Origin: Desulfuromusa sp. | Lineage (GTDB): Bacteria > Desulfobacterota > Desulfuromonadia > Desulfuromonadales > Geopsychrobacteraceae | Direction: 5' to 3' | Length of the DNA stretch: 8,360 nt | NCBI GenBank assembly: GCA_029934755.1 | Contig: JAOZLQ010000101.1 | Coordinates: 1 to 8,360 of the forward strand | Shown: one piece after another, positions 1 to 6,041 of the stretch | Layout of the letters: the number at the start of each line of letters is the position of its first letter | Numbering within the stretch: the stretch's first letter is position 1 | The notes under the pieces: model-generated | The model's input: only the letters and a program-made list of their open reading frames with translations | Told to the model about the DNA's origin: nothing | Database searches by the model: none | Position numbers and translations under genes: made by a program

Positions 1-25
1 CTATTTTAAAAACTTTATCCATCCA

Positions 26-628
26 CTATTCAAAAGTGACCAACTGCTTCCAGCGATCCGGCTGTGAAAGTATTTTTTTAACCCGGTTTTGCCATTCAGT
101 TGCAAAAAATATTTTTTCTTCCGGGGTTATTGCACCCTGTCTGATCTTTTGCATCAGTGGCTGAATCTGTGGATGAAAGGGAATTGTCGCAGGGTCATAC
201 TTCATTGTAACACTCTGACCGTCATCAAGGCGTGTCAACCGTACTTCGCCGTTGATATGACAATCAAACAAAAGTCGATTATTGCGAGCGTAGTTTGGTC
301 CAAGTCCTTTAAAACCTCCCTCGTTCGCTGCTCCTGTAATCAGGCTGATACACTGAGCAATGACACCATTGACCTCTTGATCAAGGGCCCCACGCAGCTC
401 AACTTTGATGTTTCCACGTACCGGAGTGGTGTCCCCGTGAAGTTTTTTGAGGCCCAGATCACACATGATCCAAGCTCCGGCAACGGTGGGGCAGGAATGT
501 CCTGCCAGTTTTACCATATCCAAATAAGAGTAGGTGATGAGACCTTTTTCGAGTGCACCGAGCAACTGCGCCAATGGATCTTGCATGTGAATCGGGGCAA
601 TGTTGTTAAAAAAAACTGGGTAATTCAT
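26..628 (-). CDS. FmdE-family metal-binding-type protein
   Basis: A 200-residue soluble protein that resembles the FmdE domain, named after the E subunit gene of molybdenum formylmethanofuran dehydrogenase operons. The visible signature is GHSCPTVAGAW at residues 43-53, which matches the family's GHxCP motif with His44 and Cys46, followed by Cys93 and a TGAANEGGFKG stretch at 98-108, where family members carry a second cysteine and a Gly-rich turn. These residues bind metal in studied members. The C-terminal zinc-ribbon extension found in some FmdE proteins is absent. I see no signal peptide or membrane segment. The ATG is preceded by AAGGA with a 6-nt spacer. It follows fetB by 32 nt and is probably co-transcribed with it. 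The substrate is unknown, and outside methanogens this family has no settled function. The family call is fairly sure; any specific role would be a guess. Confidence 0.72.
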   Translation of the reverse strand: MNYPVFFNNIAPIHMQDPLAQLLGALEKGLITYSYLDMVKLAGHSCPTVAGAWIMCDLGLKKLHGDTTPVRGNIKVELRGALDQEVNGVIAQCISLITGAANEGGFKGLGPNYARNNRLLFDCHINGEVRLTRLDDGQSVTMKYDPATIPFHPQIQPLMQKIRQGAITPEEKIFFATEWQNRVKKILSQPDRWKQLVTFE

Positions 629-660
629 ATCATTTCCTTATTGTTGATGGCGTCGCCCTT

Positions 661-1374
661 CTATTCCTTTTCCAAATCTGTCTTGATCAAGGTTAGAAAA
701 AGTGCGGCTGAAATTCCTGCTGAACCGAATATCATACACATCACCATGATTTGATATCTTGCGGCAATCAATGGTGAGACCCCGGAGAGGATTTGCCCAG
801 TCATCATCCCGGGAAGGGAGACCAGACCGACGGCCAGCAGCGAGTTTGTTATGGGGATAAGTGACGCTTGCAGGGCAATAGTTCTCCCTTTATCATAGGG
901 AGTCCCACGAGAAATTTCTGCTTCGATCCTTTCTCCCGCAAGGCTGATGCTGTTCATTGAGTTCGCAAAAATCATTCCTGCAAGGGGAATGAGATAACTT
1001 GGCAGATACCATGGGTGGAGATTGAGAACTGCCTGGCTCATAAGTAATAAAGTTATACCACCACCCAGCAAAATGGAGCCGAATGATTTCAGGTAGAGGG
1101 TTTTACGTGGTATTGATATCGTTCGTAGCGCAATCCAACTAGCTGAAAAAAGCATGATTGCGAGAACAGCTATAACAATCAAAGCACTTTCAGTTTTAAA
1201 AATATAGGTGAGAAAATAGCCGATGAGGAGTAATTGAATCAGCATCCGACAGACAGCGTAGATTGAGCTTTTGTAGCCCAACTGCCATTTTCCAATAATG
1301 ACAATGACTGCAATGACTGGAATAAAAGCAACGACAAGATTAAGTAGTGGTATTGTTTGGATTGAGCCGTTCAT
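661..1374 (-). CDS. fetB: FetB-like ABC transporter permease (UPF0014)
   Basis: A 237-residue polytopic inner-membrane protein of the UPF0014 family. E. coli FetB (formerly YbbM) is the permease of the FetAB iron exporter, which lowers cytoplasmic iron under oxidative stress. About seven hydrophobic helices are visible, near residues 8-28, 36-58, 62-84, 97-116, 121-142, 173-196 and 205-230. The family signature is clear: NSMNSISLAGERIEAE at 138-153 and GLVSLPGMMTGQILSGVSP at 183-201, followed by ARYQI. Length is slightly below that of E. coli FetB. The ATG has a GAGGTG Shine-Dalgarno with tight spacing. It lies 19 nt after metC. The ATPase partner FetA, usually adjacent, is not in the window; it could lie just beyond the left edge or elsewhere. 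Substrate assignment to iron comes from the family only. Confidence 0.88.
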   Translation of the reverse strand: MNGSIQTIPLLNLVVAFIPVIAVIVIIGKWQLGYKSSIYAVCRMLIQLLLIGYFLTYIFKTESALIVIAVLAIMLFSASWIALRTISIPRKTLYLKSFGSILLGGGITLLLMSQAVLNLHPWYLPSYLIPLAGMIFANSMNSISLAGERIEAEISRGTPYDKGRTIALQASLIPITNSLLAVGLVSLPGMMTGQILSGVSPLIAARYQIMVMCMIFGSAGISAALFLTLIKTDLEKE

Positions 1375-1393
1375 TGCACCTCATTTGTTCTTA

Positions 1394-2563
1394 CTATTTG
1401 GTCAATAATTCAAAGCCTGACTTAAGATCAATGAGTAAATCCGCGGGATCTTCAAGCCCAATATTTAATCTGACTACCGTTTTCCCTGCATATCTGGATT
1501 CTTGAGATCGGTTATATTTCCCTGCAGTGATCAGGCTTTTAAAGCCTCCCCAGCTATAGCCAATCCCAAATAGCTGTAGCGAATTGACAAATTCTGCCAG
1601 TTTGTCCTGCGCATAGTCCTCTTTAAAAATAAAAGCAAACAGACCCGAAGATCCGGTGAAATCTCTGCACCAGATTTGGTGCTCAGGATGGCTTGATAGT
1701 GCCGGATGGATCACCTGATCAATGATTGGCAAAGATTCCAGCCAGTGGGCAATTTTGAGGGCAGATTGTTCGTGCTGCTGTAAGCGCAGAGAAAGGGTTC
1801 TCAGACCACGTAAGGCGGTATAACAATCCTCCTCTGGAGTATATATTTCTAAAGTTCGGTAGAATTGTTTCAGCGTGTCCGCCCATTTTTCATTGACAGT
1901 GACGGTTCCCATCAACAGATCAGAATGGCCGGAGATGTATTTTGTTACCGATTGAATCGAGATATCAATTCCCAGTGCAAATGGATCCAGATAAAGAGGA
2001 GTGGCCCAGGTGTTATCTAGTACGGTTACAATCCCCCGGTTGTTTGCCAAGGTAGTGATTGCCGGGATATCCTGTATCTCAAAGGTATTAGAGCCGGGTG
2101 ATTCCAGAAAAATCAGCTTTGTGTTGTCCTGAAAATAGCTTTCAATCTCTTTACCTGAGGCTGAGGGGATAAAAGTTGTTTGAATATTATATTTTGTTAA
2201 AATCTCCGTGCAGAAACGAGCAGTTGGGCCATAGGCGTTGTCGCAGATCAGAATGTGGTCGCCGCTACCGGTAAATGCTAAAAAAGTATTGATGATGGCG
2301 CTGATTCCAGATGGGAAAGCGCGTGTCAAAGCCCCACCTTCGAGTTTCCTCATCGCCTCTTCAAAGGCTCTTTGTGTTGTTAGTCTGTCAGTTCCATAGG
2401 TTATACCCTTGTGTTTCCCTGAGTTTGCCAGGGTCAGGTCTTCATAATCATTAAATAGAACTGTTGATCCGCGAAAGATGGGAGGATTAATTGTCTTCGG
2501 CTGTCCTGCATCTTCATCTTGATAGGTAGAATCAAAACTTACCAGACGGGTTGTTCGCTTCAT
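1394..2563 (-). CDS. metC: Cystathionine beta-lyase
   Basis: A 389-residue PLP enzyme of the Cys/Met metabolism family that cleaves cystathionine to homocysteine, pyruvate and ammonia in methionine biosynthesis. It aligns by eye over its whole length with E. coli MetC (395 aa): FLESPGS at 152-158, LDNTWATPLY at 182-191, IQSVTKYISGHSD at 203-215 with the Schiff-base Lys208, LRGLRTLSLRL, the FTGSSGLFAF stretch and a YSWGGF segment typical of MetC rather than MetB. The E. coli phosphate-binding pair Tyr56/Arg58 reads Tyr56-Gly-Thr58-Asp-Arg60 here. I chose the ATG at 2563 rather than an upstream in-frame TTG at 2575, because the TTG overlaps the GGAGAG ribosome-binding site that serves the ATG. 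It follows the NUDIX gene by 54 nt and precedes fetB by 19 nt. A related PLP lyase activity such as cysteine desulfhydrase is possible as a side activity. Confidence 0.93.
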   Translation of the reverse strand: MKRTTRLVSFDSTYQDEDAGQPKTINPPIFRGSTVLFNDYEDLTLANSGKHKGITYGTDRLTTQRAFEEAMRKLEGGALTRAFPSGISAIINTFLAFTGSGDHILICDNAYGPTARFCTEILTKYNIQTTFIPSASGKEIESYFQDNTKLIFLESPGSNTFEIQDIPAITTLANNRGIVTVLDNTWATPLYLDPFALGIDISIQSVTKYISGHSDLLMGTVTVNEKWADTLKQFYRTLEIYTPEEDCYTALRGLRTLSLRLQQHEQSALKIAHWLESLPIIDQVIHPALSSHPEHQIWCRDFTGSSGLFAFIFKEDYAQDKLAEFVNSLQLFGIGYSWGGFKSLITAGKYNRSQESRYAGKTVVRLNIGLEDPADLLIDLKSGFELLTK

Positions 2564-2567
2564 TATA

Positions 2568-2573
2568 CTCTCC
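2568..2573 (-). promoter_or_regulatory. Ribosome-binding site that fixes the metC start
   Basis: On the minus strand GGAGAG is followed by TATA and then ATG. It sits directly after an in-frame TTG, so it favours the ATG at 2563 over the longer TTG reading (four extra residues). Family alignment does not require the extra residues. Confidence 0.7.
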
Positions 2574-2617
2574 AACGTGAAGTGTGTTCGTTTTGTACTT
2601 GGGACAAAGTGTTATAC

Positions 2618-3214
2618 TTATCGACGTTCTGGATAAGTAAATGAGAGATCAAACAGATTAAGGAAATTATCTAACAACCGGTAGGTGATCCCCCAGAGGG
2701 GGCGCTCAGTCCATTCACTCAGTTTGATTGCCGGATGGGTCCGATCCTGACCACGATAGAAAAATGTGAGTTGCTGATTGCGAAGTGGGTCAAGCAACGC
2801 TTGTAGTGGCACCCAGAATAGATCAACAACTTCACCGTTGAGTTTGAATTGTACATTGCGGTCAACTTGATAGACAAAACAAGAAATATGAACTGATAAA
2901 TAGGCCCCGGCAAGATCGTCACTTTGCCCAAGATAATTTTGTTCATTCAGGCAGAAGCCGATCTCTTCCCAAGTTTCACGTTCTGCTGCTGCACGTGGGC
3001 TTTGATCCCGTTCCTCAATTCGACCTCCGGGGAAACCTAAATCACCAGACCATGGATCCTTATCAAGTTCAGCCCGGCGGATTAATAATACTTCCGTGCT
3101 TTGGTTTGTCTTTCGTAACAGCATGGCAACAGCAGCATAGCGATCTGACTCTTGCTCCACTGGCTGTGGCTGGTGGCTTGATAGTCGTTTTCTGATTTGT
3201 TCAATCTCGAGCAT
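2618..3214 (-). CDS. NUDIX hydrolase, CoA-pyrophosphatase (NudL-like)
   Basis: A 198-residue NUDIX hydrolase. The CoA-pyrophosphatase subfamily cleaves CoA and its derivatives to 3',5'-ADP and phosphopantetheine using divalent metal. The NUDIX core runs from Gly64 to Phe87: FPGGR at 61-65, then RETWEEIGF at 79-87 with metal ligands Glu80, Glu83 and Glu84. The box has the spacing Gly-x5-Asp-x8-Arg-Glu, one residue off the textbook box and, from memory, the same as E. coli NudL. The preceding segment LLIRRAELDKDPWSGDLGFPGG corresponds in part to the CoA-specific UPF0035 motif, but Ser-Gly-Asp-Leu-Gly replaces the usual form, so the substrate is less certain than the fold. The C-terminus (FFYRG...LWGITYRLLDNFL) is also typical of the subfamily. 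The start ATG has only a weak Shine-Dalgarno (AAGACC). It lies 21 nt after efpL. Confidence 0.85.
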   Translation of the reverse strand: MLEIEQIRKRLSSHQPQPVEQESDRYAAVAMLLRKTNQSTEVLLIRRAELDKDPWSGDLGFPGGRIEERDQSPRAAAERETWEEIGFCLNEQNYLGQSDDLAGAYLSVHISCFVYQVDRNVQFKLNGEVVDLFWVPLQALLDPLRNQQLTFFYRGQDRTHPAIKLSEWTERPLWGITYRLLDNFLNLFDLSFTYPERR

Positions 3215-3235
3215 AGGTCTTGTTAATCCATAGAA

Positions 3236-3799
3236 TCAAGCGCGGGAGACAAAACGACACTCCCGCGTGTCGACTTTAATTTTTTCTCCCTCGACCAGAT
3301 AACCAGGGACCTGAATAGTAATCCCGGTCTCCAGAGTTGCTTCTTTGGTTTGTGCGGTTGCGGTCGCATTTTTAATTGCAGGGGCGGTTTCAGTTACAGT
3401 CAATTCAACAACTTGTGGTACTTCAAGGGTGATGACCTGGTCATTGAACACGCCGAGAGTCACCTCACCACTTTCCAGCAGATAGCCTTTGACCTCATCG
3501 TAAAGTTCACCGCTGATTTCATATTGTTCGTAGTTTTCATTATCCATAAATACGCCCTGATCACCGGAGGCATAGAGAAATTGCCCTTTGCGCCGGGCAA
3601 AATCGGCTTCATCCATGCGGTCTCCCGATTTGAAGGAACTATTTAAAACCTGTCCAGTGATTAGATTGCGATATTTAGTTTTAACCAGTGTGTTGCCACC
3701 ACGTGCCGTCGGTGATTGAAAACTTACATCAATAACGATGCAGGGCGCCGAGTCGAGTTGGAATATAATTCCGCGGCGCAGATCATTGGCGTTAATCAT
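3236..3799 (-). CDS. efpL: Elongation factor P-like protein EfpL (YeiP)
   Basis: A 187-residue, three-domain EF-P paralogue that binds between the ribosomal P and E sites and relieves stalling at polyproline and related motifs. The loop SPTARGGNT at residues 29-37 matches the E. coli YeiP/EfpL loop SPTARGAAT, with Arg33 where canonical EF-P has the modified Lys34. The KOW-like N-domain covers about 1-62, the first OB domain about 65-128 and the C-terminal OB domain about 130-187, ending in the family pattern ATLETGITIQVPGYL...GEKIKVDTRECRFVSR. The C-terminal half is as conserved as in true EF-P, so naming rests on the loop. The ATG has AAGGAG with a 10-nt spacer. It follows the thioesterase gene by 67 nt. 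No EF-P modification gene (epmA/epmB, earP) is in the window, consistent with EfpL acting without that modification. Confidence 0.92.
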   Translation of the reverse strand: MINANDLRRGIIFQLDSAPCIVIDVSFQSPTARGGNTLVKTKYRNLITGQVLNSSFKSGDRMDEADFARRKGQFLYASGDQGVFMDNENYEQYEISGELYDEVKGYLLESGEVTLGVFNDQVITLEVPQVVELTVTETAPAIKNATATAQTKEATLETGITIQVPGYLVEGEKIKVDTRECRFVSRA

Positions 3800-3866
3800 T
3801 TCTATAAAGCTCCTTGAAGGGGATATGAAGAATAGTGGTGACCTGCTGTCATGGTTTTTCCATTAT

Positions 3867-4277
3867 CTATGGTTCTTGGAGTAGCGACTTTTCTTTACGA
3901 TAGGCGGTTCCTTGAAATTGAGCAACCAACTGCTGTTTGTTATCGGTGATTTTAACCTGATAATAACCTAGTCGGCGGTTGACAGCGAGTTCTTCTGCTT
4001 CTGCGTAAAGTGTTGTGTTTCCATGGGTTGGTTTAAAAAATGATATGGAGGTATTGATTGCCAAGGCCAATTGCCCTTGACTATTAGCAGCGGCAGCAAA
4101 GGTGAAGTCTGCCAAAGTGAAAATTGCGCCACCATGAACGGTTTTTGCACCATTCATATGGTGTGGTTGAATTTCCATTTTGGCTTTGGCCCAGGCCGGT
4201 TTTACCTCCAGGAGTACGATCCCGCAGTGGCGGGCAAAATGATCATTTTCAGAAAAGAAATCCAGAATTTCCTGCAT
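3867..4277 (-). CDS. PaaI-type hotdog-fold thioesterase
   Basis: A 136-residue single hotdog-domain protein that probably hydrolyses acyl-CoA or aryl-CoA thioesters in the cytoplasm. The catalytic signature is visible: VHGGAIFTLADFTFAAAANS, residues 47-66, with His48-Gly-Gly on the central helix and Asp57 in the acidic position used by PaaI-type enzymes; INTSISFFKPTHG at 74-86 is the conserved second strand. I chose the ATG at 4277. An in-frame TTG at 4292 would add MGLRI, but it overlaps the GGGG stretch that serves as the ribosome-binding site (9-nt spacer) and the stop codon of the upstream small gene. The 5-nt gap to that gene suggests translational coupling. The substrate cannot be told from sequence; no phenylacetate pathway genes are nearby, so the symbol paaI is not justified. 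Confidence 0.87.
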   Translation of the reverse strand: MQEILDFFSENDHFARHCGIVLLEVKPAWAKAKMEIQPHHMNGAKTVHGGAIFTLADFTFAAAANSQGQLALAINTSISFFKPTHGNTTLYAEAEELAVNRRLGYYQVKITDNKQQLVAQFQGTAYRKEKSLLQEP

Positions 4278-4282
4278 TATTC

Positions 4283-4471
4283 TTAACCCCAAAAATTGTC
4301 GAGTTTCTTTTTCATCAATGGGCGAGGATTATGTAAATGCTCAGGGATATTTGCTTTTGCACCACATTTGCCACAAACAACTGTCGGATTGGTTGAGCGT
4401 TGGTCGATCTCTTTCATTAACCCTTTGGCTTGCAATTCACACATTTTCAGCTGGTCTAGATTATCAGGCAT
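4283..4471 (-). CDS. Small CxxC (zinc-knuckle-like) protein
   Basis: A 62-residue protein with a strong start: AAGGAG at 4478-4483, 6 nt before the ATG, behind a good promoter. Candidate metal ligands are Cys11, Cys33 and Cys36 (VVCGKCGAKANIPEHLHNP), and His45 or His47. From memory, short deltaproteobacterial proteins share the layout MC-x-L-(long spacer)-VCxKCGxxA-x4-NLCxP; here the last cysteine of that pattern is His47 (EHLHNPRPL). The C-terminus is basic (MKKKLDNFWG). No helix-turn-helix or membrane segment is seen. It stops 5 nt before the thioesterase start, so the two are probably translated together. The function is unknown; a structural zinc site is an inference. The codon-by-codon fit of start, promoter and coupling makes it very likely a real gene. 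Confidence 0.8.
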   Translation of the reverse strand: MPDNLDQLKMCELQAKGLMKEIDQRSTNPTVVCGKCGAKANIPEHLHNPRPLMKKKLDNFWG

Positions 4472-4496
4472 CTAGTTCTCCTTTTTTCTTTGAATG

Positions 4497-4524
4497 AGCA
4501 TAATTGAATGATACGCGCAGTCAA
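4497..4524 (-). promoter_or_regulatory. Sigma70-type promoter for the CxxC protein/thioesterase run
   Basis: On the minus strand the -35 box TTGACT (4519-4524, 5 of 6 matches to consensus) is separated by 16 bp from a -10 box TATGCT (4497-4502, 4 of 6). Transcription would start near 4490, giving a leader of about 20 nt that contains the AAGGAG site of the small CxxC gene. It lies in the 139-bp gap after the J-domain gene, so it can start a transcript through the thioesterase and perhaps efpL and the genes beyond. No operator-like repeat overlaps it. Confidence 0.5.
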
Positions 4525-4610
4525 GTAGAAACATCAACCTGAGGTTCTTATTAAGATAATCTGGAAAGGTTATTTTTAGGAGAGAGTCTTCTGGATCTGT
4601 GGGGATTTTT

Positions 4611-5123
4611 TTATCTGCTTCGATTTTCCGACCTTACTTTTCGGAAAACCCCATCGTCGCCTCGAGTATAGGGAGTCTTATTTTCTTCCACGGCAAGATT
4701 GTAATGAAAGTTAAAAGCGGGTTTTTCCGTTTTTTTGACTTTTCTCTTTATCCCTTGATGTCTTTGTTTGTTGGTCGGTTCTGTATTGGCATCAATTGAT
4801 CCGAACAGGGCATCAAGTAGTGATTTGACAAAGCGGTTGAATTTCTGTTGCGGATCGAGATGGTCTGTTTCAGCTTTAGTTGTTGCTGACTGTTTATGGA
4901 TGTTTTCTTGTTGTGATAGTTTCTGGTCGTAGTGGGCGCGAAGTCGAGGATCTGAGAGTACCCGGTAGGCGTGATTAACCTGTCGGAACAGTTCTGCCGC
5001 GGTTTCCGATCCGTTGTTTCGATCAGGATGAAAACGTTTGGCCAAGCTGCGGTATGCAGATTTGATCCGCCGTTGTCCGGTGTCTGGAGGGATACCAAGC
5101 AACCGGTAGTAATTGAGCGCCAT
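4611..5123 (-). CDS. J-domain (DnaJ-type) co-chaperone, short form
   Basis: A 170-residue protein with an N-terminal J domain (about residues 4-67). The HPD tripeptide that stimulates Hsp70 (DnaK) ATPase is at 32-34, inside KRFHPDRNN, and helix IV reads NHAYRVLSDPRLRAHYD (50-66). After a Gln/Lys-rich linker, residues 85-170 are basic and end in TRGDDGVFRKVRSENRSR. There is no Gly/Phe region, no CxxCxGxG zinc fingers and no client-binding barrel, so it is a type III J protein whose C-terminus presumably directs DnaK to a specific client or site. AGGA precedes the ATG by about 10 nt. It is separated from lemA by 177 bp and a hairpin, and from the next gene by its own promoter, so it may be monocistronic. 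It is not the housekeeping dnaJ. Confidence 0.88.
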   Translation of the reverse strand: MALNYYRLLGIPPDTGQRRIKSAYRSLAKRFHPDRNNGSETAAELFRQVNHAYRVLSDPRLRAHYDQKLSQQENIHKQSATTKAETDHLDPQQKFNRFVKSLLDALFGSIDANTEPTNKQRHQGIKRKVKKTEKPAFNFHYNLAVEENKTPYTRGDDGVFRKVRSENRSR

Positions 5124-5262
5124 GAATAGTATTTCCTATGTCCGATTCCATCCATGGAGTGACAAAATCTAATCCGTCCGGGATCAGAAGAAACAACTTA
5201 CTTATCGACAGTTGCTGGTTGAAAATTTATCCTTTTTTTAAAATAAATCTGTGTTGGGTTCT

Positions 5263-5289
5263 GGGGATACGTAGCAAGTACATATCCCC
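5263..5289 (-). terminator. Strand-asymmetric hairpin after lemA, possible transcript end
   Basis: As minus-strand RNA, GGGGAUAUGUA pairs with UACGUAUCCCC around a 5-nt loop (CUUGC). All 11 pairs form, with one U-G wobble. On the plus strand that pair becomes an A-C mismatch, so the structure suits the lemA transcript. It starts 12 nt after the lemA stop codon. The downstream sequence lacks an immediate U-run; a T-rich stretch (GATTTATTTT) comes about 12 nt later. It is therefore a weak intrinsic terminator or, more safely, a 3'-end stabilising hairpin. Confidence 0.5.
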
Positions 5290-5301
5290 GGCATCAGAGG
5301 T

Positions 5302-5871
5302 TTAACTTTGTCCAAAATTGACTTCAACATCCTGACGATGAGCCGGATCAATTTTCCACAGAGTGCGACTGTCAAAATTGAAGGCTCTGGCAATAATCAA
5401 ATCGGGGAATTGATCAAGTCGAGTATTGTAAATGGTAACCGAGGCATTATAAAGTTCACGTCGGTCAGCGATCTGGTCTTCGATTTCTGAAATCCGGTTG
5501 CTGAGTTGCCTGAACCCGGCATCAGCTTTTAGATCGGGGTAGCGCTCTACCACCATAAACAATGATTTCAATGTGTCGGTTAACGCATTTTGTGCTTGCA
5601 ACTTTTGATCCTCGCTCTGGGCAGAATTCACCATTGATCTGGCTTTAACCACTGCTTCCAGAGTTTTTTGTTCGTGCTGCATGTAACCTTCGCAGACTTT
5701 GATCAGCTTTGGTAGCTCATCATAACGCTGCTTGAGAAGGACATCGATGTTACTCCAATCCTGATTAATGTTGTTCTTGAGTGCGACAAAGCCGTTATAA
5801 ATGATAACGAAAAAAATAATAAGTCCGAGTACTATCAGTAATAAAATTCCCAGTGTAATCATGCCGCCCAT
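5302..5871 (-). CDS. lemA: LemA family membrane protein
   Basis: A 189-residue LemA-family protein. One strongly hydrophobic N-terminal helix (residues 4-24) is followed by the family hallmark YNGFVALKNNINQDWSNID at 25-43, then LLKQRYDELPKLIKV (45-59). The rest is a helical bundle with the second signature VVERYPDLKADAGFRQL and a YNASVTIYNTRLDQFP segment. Topology is probably a short N-terminus outside and an elongated helical domain in the cytoplasm, or the reverse. The ATG has AAGGAG with a 7-nt spacer. The upstream neighbour is a GIDE-domain protein, a pairing seen in many bacteria. LemA's biochemical role is unsettled, and the name comes from a Listeria antigen, so function should not be read from the symbol. 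Expression may be affected by the palindromic repeat in the 169-bp gap before it. Confidence 0.93.
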   Translation of the reverse strand: MGGMITLGILLLIVLGLIIFFVIIYNGFVALKNNINQDWSNIDVLLKQRYDELPKLIKVCEGYMQHEQKTLEAVVKARSMVNSAQSEDQKLQAQNALTDTLKSLFMVVERYPDLKADAGFRQLSNRISEIEDQIADRRELYNASVTIYNTRLDQFPDLIIARAFNFDSRTLWKIDPAHRQDVEVNFGQS

Positions 5872-5929
5872 AGTTAATCTCCTTGTTGGTTATCTGTTGA
5901 ATATTAATCTGCTGTTACGTTTTTTGTTC

Positions 5930-6030
5930 CCCTCTCCATGAGGGAGAGGGTCAGGGTGAGGGGGGGCAATAAAATTCAATGTGTTTTCCCCTCATCCGAC
6001 CTTCGGCCACCTTCTCCCTCATGGAGAAGG
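5930..6030. repeat. Nested inverted repeat (REP/MITE-like) between the GIDE gene and lemA
   Basis: Two 21-bp hairpins face each other. The left one (5930-5950) is CCCTCTCC, loop ATGAG, GGAGAGGG; the right one (6010-6030) is CCTTCTCC, loop CTCAT, GGAGAAGG. Each stem is a perfect 8 bp and the loops are reverse complements. The left copy matches the reverse complement of the right at 19 of 21 positions, so both can also fold together into one long hairpin. An inner pair, GTGAGGGG (5956-5963) against CCCCTCAT (5988-5995), extends it, and a small CCGA/TCGG stem lies at 5997-6006. The centre is AT-rich. Sequences of this CCCTCTCC/GGTGAGGGG type recur as dispersed intergenic repeats in many proteobacterial genomes (recollection). 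No transposase is present. Confidence 0.8.
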
Positions 6031-6041
6031 ATTGATTGCGA

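Noticed and set aside
89..754. Long plus-strand open frame (221 codons) opposite the FmdE-like gene
   Set aside because: It lies antisense to a gene with a family signature, matches no family, is rich in Cys/His/Trp as random frames are, and has no convincing ribosome-binding site.
2617..2637. Short inverted repeat CTTATC...GATAAG at the 3' end of the NUDIX gene
   Set aside because: Only 6 bp per arm with a 9-nt spacer, partly inside the coding region and with no T-run; likely chance.
4748..5155. Second minus-strand frame of 135 codons overlapping the J-domain gene
   Set aside because: The overlapping frame encodes an intact HPD J domain; this one has low-complexity Asn/Gln/Thr content and no motif.
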